NCBI GenBank assembly: GCA_934662925.1
Contig: CAKUKL010000067.1
Span: 1 to 7,413 of the forward strand
Source of the DNA: an uncultured Oscillospiraceae bacterium
Lineage (GTDB): Bacteria; Bacillota; Clostridia; Oscillospirales; Oscillospiraceae
Direction: 5' to 3'
DNA: 7,413 bases
Positions 1 to 5,483 of the stretch are shown one piece after another; position 1 is the stretch's first letter, and each line of letters starts with the position of its first letter. Both the position numbers and the translations under genes were made by a program. The notes beneath the pieces are model-generated. The model saw only the letters and a program-made list of their open reading frames with translations, had not been told where the DNA came from and did no database searches.

Positions 1-1226
1 CACTCGATGCAGTCCATGCCGTGCAGCACGTTCTGCCAGGTGTCCACGTCGCCCTTCATCAGGTACTTGTACATGAAAATGGGCTCCAGACGGATGGGGC
101 ACACGCCCACGCACTTGCCGCAGCGGATACACTGGGGATCCTCGACGTACTGCTCCTCCTTGTCGGCGAAGGCCAGCATGGCGCCGGTGCCCTTGCCCAC
201 GGAGACGTCCACGTCGTACTGGGCCAGGCCCATCATCGGGCCGCCCATGATGAGCTTGTAGGTCTCGTCCTTCAGGCCGCCGCAGGCGTCAAACAGCTTG
301 GTAATGGGGGTGCCGATGGGGCACTCGATGTTCTTGGGCTCGATGACGCCGGAACCGGAGACGGTGACGATCTTGTTGACCACGGGCATACCCTCATACA
401 CCGCGCGGTAGATGGCGCAGGTGGTGTTCAGGTTGAAGATGCAGCAGCCTGCGTCGGCGGGCAGCTTGCCGCTGGGGACCTGACGGCCGGACACGGCCTG
501 GACCAGCTGCTTTTCAGCGCCCTGGGGATAGCGGGTGTGCAGGACCTCCACCACCACGGGGGCATTCAGCTCCGCGATGGTCTTGTTCAGCACGTCGGCC
601 GCGTTCTGCTTGTTGGCCTCGATGCCGATGTACACCTTGTCCACGCCGAAGCACTTGGCCAGCAGGGTCGCGCCCTTGATGACCTGCTCCGGACGCTCCA
701 GACAGGTGCGGTGGTCGCCGGTGATGTACGGCTCGCACTCTGCGGCGTTGATGATAACGTAGTCCACCTTACCCAGACCGGAGCTGATCTTCACATGGGT
801 GGGGAACGTTGCGCCGCCCTGGCCGACGATGCCGGCGTTCTTGACGATCTCCACCAGCTGCTCAGGCGTCAGGCTGTCGGGGTCCGCCACGGGCTTGACT
901 TCCTCGGACACTTCGTTCTGGAAGTCGTTCTCAATGACCACGGACATCATCTTGCCGCCCATGGAGAAGGGCCGCGGCTCCACGGCCTTCACCGTGCCGG
1001 AGATGCTGGCGTGGATGGGTGCGGAAACGAATCCGCCGGGTTCGCCGATCCTCTGTCCAATTTTTACCTTGTCGCCCACCGCAACGATAGGCTTGCAAGG
1101 TGCACCGATGTGCATAGACATGGGAATGACCACCTCAGCCGGGGCTGCCAGCTGTTCGATGGCCTTTTCATTGGTCGCGGCCTTCATGTCATTGGGATGA
1201 ACGCCGCCAAAGAAAGCTTGTGCCAT
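1..1226 (-). CDS. rnfC: RnfC, Rnf electron transport complex subunit C (3' end cut by window edge)
   Basis: This is the peripheral, NADH-interacting iron-sulfur subunit of the Rnf complex. That membrane complex oxidises reduced ferredoxin with NAD+ and pumps Na+ or H+. 408 codons are visible and the C-terminus lies beyond the left edge. The N-terminus FFGGVHP (residues 5-11) is typical of RnfC, and residues about 34-100 form the barrel-sandwich region. The nucleotide/flavin-binding signature GIVGQGGATFPTHVK (133-146) is followed by NAAECEPYITGDHR (160-173), as in NuoF-like folds. An SLBB-like region lies near 285-335. A [4Fe-4S] ligand set CIRCGKCVGVCP has Cys at 366, 369, 372 and 376. C406 near the edge should begin the second cluster motif. 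The ATG at 1226 is preceded by GAGGTGA (1232-1238) at 5-nt spacing. In Clostridia rnfC normally heads rnfCDGEAB, so rnfD would be expected just to the left. Identification is firm; the order of downstream genes is inferred. Confidence 0.96.
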   Translation of the reverse strand, partial: MAQAFFGGVHPNDMKAATNEKAIEQLAAPAEVVIPMSMHIGAPCKPIVAVGDKVKIGQRIGEPGGFVSAPIHASISGTVKAVEPRPFSMGGKMMSVVIENDFQNEVSEEVKPVADPDSLTPEQLVEIVKNAGIVGQGGATFPTHVKISSGLGKVDYVIINAAECEPYITGDHRTCLERPEQVIKGATLLAKCFGVDKVYIGIEANKQNAADVLNKTIAELNAPVVVEVLHTRYPQGAEKQLVQAVSGRQVPSGKLPADAGCCIFNLNTTCAIYRAVYEGMPVVNKIVTVSGSGVIEPKNIECPIGTPITKLFDACGGLKDETYKLIMGGPMMGLAQYDVDVSVGKGTGAMLAFADKEEQYVEDPQCIRCGKCVGVCPIRLEPIFMYKYLMKGDVDTWQNVLHGMDCIE

Positions 1227-1250
1227 TGTCTTCACCTCATCTTACTACCG

Positions 1251-1267
1251 GGTGGCGCTATGCCACC
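1251..1267 (-). other. Small hairpin in the rnfC 5' leader
   Basis: A perfect 6-bp stem, GGTGGC (1251-1256) with GCCACC (1262-1267), closes a 5-nt loop. It lies in the predicted leader of about 49 nt between the rnfC start site near 1275 and the Shine-Dalgarno sequence at 1232-1238. It has no following T-run, so it is not a terminator. It could stabilise the transcript or modulate translation initiation. The short length also allows chance occurrence. Confidence 0.4.
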
Positions 1268-1281
1268 GCATACTGTCTTAA

Positions 1282-1310
1282 ATATTACAACAAAACTTTT
1301 CTCTTGTCCA
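1282..1310 (-). promoter_or_regulatory. Predicted sigma-A-type promoter of rnfC
   Basis: On the minus strand, TGGACA (1305-1310, 5 of 6 matches to the -35 consensus) is separated by exactly 17 nt from TAATAT (1282-1287, a looser -10). The spacer contains A- and T-runs. Transcription would start near 1275, leaving a leader of about 49 nt before the rnfC ATG. The strong -35, ideal spacing and position support it; the imperfect -10 keeps confidence moderate. Confidence 0.6.
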
Positions 1311-1339
1311 GCCCCGCGTTGAAATTCCCACGTTTTTTT

Positions 1340-1375
1340 GCGGTTTTTGTCGGAAACTTCACCGGCAAAGACCGC
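1340..1375. repeat. 14-bp imperfect inverted repeat between the divergent rnfC and DUF975 promoters
   Basis: The left arm at 1340-1353 pairs with the right arm at 1362-1375 around an 8-nt loop (1354-1361). All 14 positions pair in plus-strand RNA, with two G-U wobbles (1345/1370 and 1350/1365). The outer block GCGGT/ACCGC and inner block CGG/CCG are exact. A T-rich stretch (about 1377-1388) follows on the plus strand, giving a terminator-like appearance. No rightward gene lies upstream to be terminated, because rnfC is transcribed leftward. The repeat lies just upstream of the predicted rightward -35 and about 30 bp behind the rnfC -35. It may be a regulator-binding operator or a barrier to stray rightward transcription. 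Function is not shown. Confidence 0.5.
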
Positions 1376-1378
1376 CTC

Positions 1379-1407
1379 TTGTGTTTTTCGGGCAGCTGTG
1401 CTACACT
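1379..1407 (+). promoter_or_regulatory. Predicted promoter of the DUF975 gene (extended -10)
   Basis: TTGTGT (1379-1384) lies 17 nt upstream of TACACT (1402-1407). The -10 is preceded by TG at 1399-1400 in the extended -10 position. Start of transcription would be near 1414, giving a GC-rich leader of about 96 nt before the ATG at 1510. Both hexamers are only partial matches, so this is the best candidate rather than a certain site. Confidence 0.45.
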
Positions 1408-1509
1408 ATACGGTAGAGGGACGGACACCGCCGGAAAAAACTTCCTGCACTGCGGCAGACGGTCCTCCGCCGGATATCAAACTCTATTCCGAAAGGATGG
1501 TATTTTAGT

Positions 1510-2274
1510 ATGGTACTTGACCGTGGTTCCCTGAAGCGGGAGTCCAAGGTGCTGCTGAAGACCGCACAGGTCAGCCCTTACCTGTTTACGCTGGTACTGC
1601 TGGCCATCATGTTCGTCATCAACGGCATCAGCGACTATGTGCAGATGGACGACGAGTTCGCCTATGTCTACTCCCTGCGGTTCGATATGGATCTGAGCTT
1701 CCTGGCGCTGCACCGGGCCTTCCCCGCTTTTGCGGTGTGGTTTGTGACCATCGTGTGCACGCTGCTTGGCGTGGTGCTCACCGTCGGTGCATCCCTGTAT
1801 CACCTGGGCATCCGCCGCGGCGAGGAGATGCCCTTCGTCACCCTGTTCGATGGCTTCGCCTTCGCCGGGAAGATCATTCTGCTGTACGTCGTGCAGGTCA
1901 TCTTCATCTCCCTGTGGACGCTGCTGCTGGTGGTCCCCGGGATCGTGGCGGCCTACCGCTACCGCTTTGCTATGCTGAACCTGTGCGAAAACCCGGAGAT
2001 CGGCGTCATGGAGGCCCTCAACATGAGCAAAGCCCAGACCCTGGGCTTCAAGTGGCAGCTGTTCGTGCTGGATCTGAGCTTCATCGGATGGAATATTCTG
2101 GTGAGTCTGACACTGGGCATTCTGGATATCTGGGTGGCACCCTATCGGGCGCAGGCCAACATCGCCTTCTTCCAGGAGATCAAAAAGATCAAGGGCGTAG
2201 GCTTCTTCCCGCCGCGGCCGGAGGATGACGATCAGTTCCGTCCCCATGACCCCTTTGGCGAGGATAACTGGTAA
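1510..2274 (+). CDS. DUF975 family integral membrane protein
   Basis: A 254-residue polytopic membrane protein of the DUF975 family, common in Firmicutes; its biochemical role is unknown. Hydrophobic segments lie at about residues 23-41, 73-98, 117-147 (long enough for two passes, broken by the VVPGI turn at 141-145) and 184-208. The segment after the third block, AAYRYRFAML then CENPEIGVMEALNMSK (147-174), carries the family hallmarks: an aromatic/Arg patch, the NPEIG motif and an Ala-Leu-x-x-Ser-Lys helix. It leads into FVLDLSFIGW (185-194). The C-terminus (235-254) is a proline- and acid-rich tail, probably cytoplasmic. The ATG is preceded by AAGGATGG (1493-1500) with a 9-nt spacer. The gene stands alone, with its own likely promoter upstream and a terminator hairpin immediately after it. 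Family assignment is from recognised motifs; no specific function can be given. Confidence 0.9.
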   Translation: MVLDRGSLKRESKVLLKTAQVSPYLFTLVLLAIMFVINGISDYVQMDDEFAYVYSLRFDMDLSFLALHRAFPAFAVWFVTIVCTLLGVVLTVGASLYHLGIRRGEEMPFVTLFDGFAFAGKIILLYVVQVIFISLWTLLLVVPGIVAAYRYRFAMLNLCENPEIGVMEALNMSKAQTLGFKWQLFVLDLSFIGWNILVSLTLGILDIWVAPYRAQANIAFFQEIKKIKGVGFFPPRPEDDDQFRPHDPFGEDNW

Positions 2275-2283
2275 TATGCAGAG

Positions 2284-2316
2284 AACAAGCCCCGGGGCAT
2301 CGCTCCGGGGCTTGTT
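2284..2316. terminator. Bidirectional intrinsic terminator hairpin between convergent genes
   Basis: A perfect 12-bp stem (2284-2295 with 2305-2316) has a GC-rich core CCCCGG/CCGGGG and a 9-nt loop. It begins 10 nt after the DUF975 stop codon and lies 5 nt from the stop of the leftward E2-like gene. The stem base is AACAAG/CTTGTT, so the 3' side reads TTGTT on either strand. The T-tract beyond the stem is weak on both sides. Position and stem strength make it the shared terminator for both genes. Confidence 0.8.
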
Positions 2317-2320
2317 GTAT

Positions 2321-3190
2321 TCACGCTTCGGCGGGAGCCGCTTCCTCCGCCTGCGGCATCTCAGTCGGGGCGCTGCCGTCGAAGGGCGTCTCCAGACAGG
2401 TCAGGTCCCGCAGGCACCTGCGGAAGTCGTGACAGAAGGCCGCATACTCATAGCCGGTGCAGATACGCTCGTCCATAACGATGCCCAAAGGCATCATCTT
2501 CTTGGTCAGGTCACCGTTCATGTAGTTAGGTACCGGCTTGCCCATGCAGACGAACACGCTGGTGGTGCCGAATTCATAGCAGTGGTGGTGGATGTAGCTG
2601 GTCTTGATAGAAGCCAGGTTGGTGATGAACATACTGGTGTGGAAGGGGCTCAGGTCGATGATCTTCCGGGGCAGCAGGCCATGCTTGTCCAGATGGTAGG
2701 CCAGCCAGATCACGAACTTGGGCAGGCCGGGGATGGAGAACATCATCTTGGCAAACTTGTCGGTGCTGTTCTTCTGCTCCGTCTGGCTGTTGACGGCGAT
2801 GGCATCGGTGATCTTCTGGTTGATGGTGAAAATAGTATCCTTGGGCTCCAGATAGATTTTCAGCGTCGTCTCATCCGGGCTGCCGTCGGCCCGCTTTTTC
2901 AGGATGACAAAGGAGACGCAGAAATGGTTGCGCTCATAGAGATGACTGTTGACCACAAACCAGTTGAGCTTGGGGTTGGTCTGATAGGCCTTGTAATAGG
3001 CGGCGATGATCACCGCCATGTGGTTGATGCGGATCCCAGCGCGCCGTTTTTCGCGGATATAGGCCTTGATGCCCTCCTCGTCGATGTTTTCGGTGATGGT
3101 GTTCCAGGCATCGTACCGCTTGGGCATGATGTAGGGAATGGCTGCCACGATGGGGGGCAGGTCCTTTACTCGCTTTCCGTCAGGGCGCAT
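2321..3190 (-). CDS. Stand-alone 2-oxoacid dehydrogenase E2-like (CAT superfamily) protein, catalytic residues not conserved
   Basis: A 289-residue protein with the chloramphenicol acetyltransferase/E2 catalytic-domain fold and no lipoyl or E1/E3-binding domain. Residue numbers here count from the start at 3190. Family landmarks are the N-terminal RPDGKRVKDL with IPYIMPKRYDAWN (2-31) and the NWFVVN region (76-81). LSPFHTSMFITNLASI (180-195) with HHHCYEFGTTSVFVCMGK (201-218) follows, and then MPLGIVMDERICTGYEYAAF (233-252). In E2/CAT enzymes the last block carries the catalytic His-x-x-x-Asp-Gly. Here it reads D-E-R-I-C-T-G, so both His and Asp are replaced. The last 20 or so residues are an Ala/Glu/Pro-rich tail. 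An in-frame ATG at 3235 (304 aa) is rejected as the start. It has no Shine-Dalgarno sequence and lies upstream of the predicted transcription start, whereas 3190 has GAGGAA at 6-nt spacing. There are no pyruvate or 2-oxoglutarate dehydrogenase genes nearby. The substrate is unknown and it may be non-catalytic. Confidence 0.85.
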   Translation of the reverse strand: MRPDGKRVKDLPPIVAAIPYIMPKRYDAWNTITENIDEEGIKAYIREKRRAGIRINHMAVIIAAYYKAYQTNPKLNWFVVNSHLYERNHFCVSFVILKKRADGSPDETTLKIYLEPKDTIFTINQKITDAIAVNSQTEQKNSTDKFAKMMFSIPGLPKFVIWLAYHLDKHGLLPRKIIDLSPFHTSMFITNLASIKTSYIHHHCYEFGTTSVFVCMGKPVPNYMNGDLTKKMMPLGIVMDERICTGYEYAAFCHDFRRCLRDLTCLETPFDGSAPTEMPQAEEAAPAEA

Positions 3191-3196
3191 GAGCAG

Positions 3197-3202
3197 TTCC
3201 TC
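3197..3202 (-). promoter_or_regulatory. Ribosome binding site that sets the E2-like gene start
   Basis: GAGGAA on the minus strand lies 6 nt upstream of the ATG at 3190. The alternative upstream ATG at 3235 has no purine-rich site in front of it. This supports the shorter reading frame. Confidence 0.65.
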
Positions 3203-3223
3203 GATTCTGTCTGTATTGTATCC

Positions 3224-3252
3224 ATCATAGACCATATGGCCGCGGATTGCAA
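3224..3252 (-). promoter_or_regulatory. Predicted sigma-A-type promoter of the E2-like gene
   Basis: On the minus strand, TTGCAA (3247-3252, 4 of 6) is separated by 17 nt from TATGAT (3224-3229, 5 of 6). Transcription would begin near 3217, giving a leader of about 27 nt before the ATG at 3190. The -10 falls inside the first codons of the longest open frame, an independent reason to prefer the 3190 start. Confidence 0.6.
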
Positions 3253-3260
3253 GCTGTTGT

Positions 3261-3312
3261 TTTCTTTTCCGAATAGGTGCGGAAAAGAAATTTTTTCTTT
3301 ACCTTTCCGCAC
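3261..3312. repeat. Overlapping inverted repeats between the divergent E2-like and recJ promoters
   Basis: Two mutually exclusive palindromes share their middle arm. Repeat A is a perfect 11-bp stem, TTTCTTTTCCG (3261-3271) with CGGAAAAGAAA (3280-3290) and an 8-nt loop. It is followed by TTTTTTCTTT, so it resembles a rightward intrinsic terminator with a weak AT-rich stem. Repeat B pairs GTGCGGAAA (3277-3285) with TTTCCGCAC (3304-3312), a perfect 9 bp. Within B, AAAGAAA (3284-3290) can also pair with TTTCTTT (3294-3300). The right arm of B lies in the spacer of the recJ promoter directly after its -35. No rightward gene enters this region, so an operator or an AT-rich UP element for recJ is more plausible than a functional terminator. 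Function is unproven. Confidence 0.55.
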
Positions 3313-3326
3313 GATGTTGATATAAT
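3298..3326 (+). promoter_or_regulatory. Predicted strong promoter of recJ-rel (extended -10)
   Basis: TTTACC (3298-3303, 4 of 6) is spaced 17 nt from a perfect TATAAT (3321-3326), which is preceded by TG at 3318-3319 as an extended -10. An A-tract and T-tract run (3283-3300) leads into and overlaps the -35 and could act as an UP element. Transcription would start near 3333. That is only about 6 nt before the ATG at 3339, but leaves a leader of about 60 nt before the GTG at 3393. Confidence 0.75.
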
Positions 3327-3377
3327 AAAGTATTAGTAATGTTATCATGGGATGAAAGTTCCATTTATTATGCAGAG

Positions 3378-3387
3378 AGGAAGGTGA
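3378..3387 (+). promoter_or_regulatory. Ribosome binding site that sets the recJ start
   Basis: The purine run AGGAAGGTGA ends 5 nt upstream of the GTG at 3393. The upstream ATG at 3339 has no Shine-Dalgarno sequence and sits almost at the predicted transcription start. Confidence 0.6.
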
Positions 3388-3392
3388 CCGCC

Positions 3393-5483
3393 GTGCGGTT
3401 CAGCAAGTGGCATATCGCGCCGGAAAAGCCGGAGGCGCAGGCATGTCTGCGCGCGGCCGGCTATCCCTATCTGGTGGCCGCCGTGCTCTCCGCCCGCGGC
3501 ATCGAAACGCCGGAGCAGGCCGCCGCCTTTCTGGAGCGTGAGGACAAGCTGACCATCAGTCCCTTCCTGATGCGGGACATGGACAAGGCCGCGGCGCGTG
3601 TGCAGCAGGCGATCGCGAATAGCGAGAGGATCGCCGTGTTCGGCGACTATGATGTGGACGGCATCACCGCCACCTGTATTCTGGTAGACTATCTCAAGAG
3701 CCGGGGCGCCGACGTGGTGCACTACATTCCCCGGCGCATCGAGGACGGCTACGGTCTCAGCCGTGACGCCATCAAGGGCCTTTTCGACCAGGGCGTGCGC
3801 CTGCTGGTAACGGTGGACTGCGGCATCACCGGTGTGGAAGAGGTGGACTACGCCAACTCACTGGGGCTGGACGTGGTCATCACCGACCACCACGAGTGCC
3901 GGGAGGTCCTGCCCCGGGCCGTGGCTGTGGTGGACCCCCACCGGGCGGACTGCGCGTACCCCTTCAAGCATCTGGCCGGCTGCGGCGTGGCGCTGAAGCT
4001 GGTGCTGGCCCTGGGCGGGCCGGACCGGGAGGAGCCTCTCTTTGCCCGGTACTGCACGCTGGCGGCCATCGGCACGGTAGCGGACGTCATGCAGATGTCC
4101 GGCGAAAACCGCACCATCGTCTCCCGCGGGCTGGCCACGCTGGAGCACTCGGACTTTATCGGCCTGCACGCCCTGCTGCGGGAGGCGGGTCTGAGCGGGA
4201 AGGAGATCTCCTCGGTGCAGATCGGCTTTGTGCTGGCGCCGCGGATCAACGCTGCCGGACGCATGGGCGCGGCGGACAAGGCGGCGGAGCTGCTGCTGTG
4301 CACCGATCCCGCCGCGGCGGAGGCCATGGCTAAGGAGCTGTGCGCTCTGAACCGGGAGCGCCAGAACGTAGAGCAGGATATCTACACCCAGGCGGAGGAG
4401 ATGATCGACCGGATGCCGGAGCGCCAGCGCAGCGCGCTGGTGCTGGAGAGCAGCCGGTGGCACCAGGGCGTGGTGGGCATCGTGGCCAGCCGCCTGTCGG
4501 AAAAATACTCCCGACCCAGCTTTATGATCCATCTGAACGGCAGCACCGGCAAAGGCAGCTGCCGCAGCTGGGGCGGCTTTAATCTGTTCGCCGCGCTGGA
4601 AAGCTGCAAGGACCTGCTGCTGGGCTTCGGCGGACATGAGCTGGCGGCGGGCTTTACCATCGACCGCAGCAACATACCGGCCTTCCGGGACCGGATGAAT
4701 GAATACGCCCGCAGCTACTGCGGCGGACAGCAGCCGGAGTCGGCGCTGGAGATCGACGTGGCCATCGCCCACCCCGCCGCGGTGACGCTGGAGGAGCTGG
4801 AGGCCCTGTCCGTGCTGGAGCCCTATGGCAGCGGCAACGCCAGACCGCTGTTCTGCCTGCTGGGCGCCACGCTGCTGCGGACCCAGAACGTGGGCCAGAA
4901 CCGGCATCTGAAGCTGCGGCTGGGCAAGGGCTGCGCCCAGTTCGACGGCATATTCTTCTCCACCGTGGCCGAGCGCTGCGGGTGCCATCCGGGCGACCGG
5001 GTGGACGCGGCATTTTATTTGCAGATCAATGAGTTCCGGGGCAGCCGGACGGTACAGCTGCAGATGGTGGACATCCGGCCCTCCCTCTGCGCCAGCGGGC
5101 GGGAGCAGGAGGCGCTGACACTGGCCCACCGGTGCGCCGCCGGAAAGGCCGTTTCTCTGCGGGAGGCGCGGCGGGCGCTGCCCACCCGGGAGCAATTCGC
5201 CGCCGCCTGGCGGTTTTTAGACCGGACAGTGCCCGAGGACGGGCTGACCACAGACCGCTTGCCGCTGCTGCGGCTGATGGCGGCGGAGCTGGGCGGCGCG
5301 GAACCGGTACTGCGGGCAGCCATGTGCGCCGCGGTGTTCCGGGAACGGGGATTGCTGGACTGGCAGCTGAACGGCGACGCCATCACGCTGCATCTACGGC
5401 GGGGACAACACGTAGCACTGGATCAGTCGCCGCTGATGAACACGCTGCAAAACGATAACGAGAAGGGAGGTGGTGCGCTGTGA
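3393..5483 (+). CDS. recJ: Single-stranded-DNA-specific exonuclease RecJ
   Basis: RecJ is a cytoplasmic 5'-3' ssDNA exonuclease of the DHH phosphoesterase family. It resects DNA in recombination, mismatch and base-excision repair. The GTG start gives 696 residues beginning VRFSKWHI, which fits the usual RecJ N-terminus; an in-frame ATG at 3339 would add 18 residues. In GTG-start numbering the metal-binding motifs are GDYDVDG (84-90), TVDCG (140-144), TDHHE (164-168) and DPHR (181-184), then GCGVALK (196-202). The APRINAAGRMG block is at 282-292. The DHHA1 domain (about 348-440) includes SSRWHQGVVGIVASR (353-367) and the GGHELAAGF motif (413-421). An OB-fold region (about 452-562) contains LEPYGSGN (475-482). 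The last 130 or so residues are a C-terminal extension of the kind seen in Firmicutes RecJ. All catalytic motifs are intact, so it should be active. It overlaps the next gene by 4 nt. Confidence 0.96.
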   Translation: MRFSKWHIAPEKPEAQACLRAAGYPYLVAAVLSARGIETPEQAAAFLEREDKLTISPFLMRDMDKAAARVQQAIANSERIAVFGDYDVDGITATCILVDYLKSRGADVVHYIPRRIEDGYGLSRDAIKGLFDQGVRLLVTVDCGITGVEEVDYANSLGLDVVITDHHECREVLPRAVAVVDPHRADCAYPFKHLAGCGVALKLVLALGGPDREEPLFARYCTLAAIGTVADVMQMSGENRTIVSRGLATLEHSDFIGLHALLREAGLSGKEISSVQIGFVLAPRINAAGRMGAADKAAELLLCTDPAAAEAMAKELCALNRERQNVEQDIYTQAEEMIDRMPERQRSALVLESSRWHQGVVGIVASRLSEKYSRPSFMIHLNGSTGKGSCRSWGGFNLFAALESCKDLLLGFGGHELAAGFTIDRSNIPAFRDRMNEYARSYCGGQQPESALEIDVAIAHPAAVTLEELEALSVLEPYGSGNARPLFCLLGATLLRTQNVGQNRHLKLRLGKGCAQFDGIFFSTVAERCGCHPGDRVDAAFYLQINEFRGSRTVQLQMVDIRPSLCASGREQEALTLAHRCAAGKAVSLREARRALPTREQFAAAWRFLDRTVPEDGLTTDRLPLLRLMAAELGGAEPVLRAAMCAAVFRERGLLDWQLNGDAITLHLRRGQHVALDQSPLMNTLQNDNEKGGGAL
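5465..5473 (+). promoter_or_regulatory. Ribosome binding site for rel inside the recJ 3' end
   Basis: GGGAGGTGG lies within the last codons of recJ, with the GGAGG core 9 nt upstream of the rel GTG at 5480. With the GTGA stop/start overlap it indicates translational coupling of rel to recJ. Confidence 0.7.

Noticed and set aside
21..1322. A 433-codon plus-strand open frame opposite rnfC
   Set aside because: It is antisense to all of visible rnfC and runs through the rnfC promoter. It is His/Gly/Asp-rich with no family resemblance.
1351..1445. Repeated CGGAAA(..)CTTC motif (1351-1360 and 1432-1444), resembling the CGGAAA arms before recJ
   Set aside because: The motif is only six to ten bases with different spacing. 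In a GC-rich genome with A-tracts this is within chance, so no shared operator is claimed.
1220..1534. A 104-codon plus-strand frame filling the rnfC/DUF975 intergenic region
   Set aside because: It overlaps the starts of both flanking genes, crosses both predicted promoters, has no Shine-Dalgarno sequence and has no plausible protein character.
3261..3300. A functional rightward rho-independent terminator
   Set aside because: The hairpin plus T-run fits the shape, but the stem is AT-rich and no rightward gene lies upstream. It is kept as an inverted repeat rather than called a terminator.
2225..3325. A 366-codon plus-strand frame across the terminator and the E2-like gene
   Set aside because: It begins inside the DUF975 gene, crosses a strong terminator hairpin and is antisense to a recognised protein.
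3858..5195. A 445-codon minus-strand open frame opposite recJ
   Set aside because: It is a shadow of recJ. The composition is Ala/Gln/His/Arg-rich, with no recognisable motif and no ribosome site.
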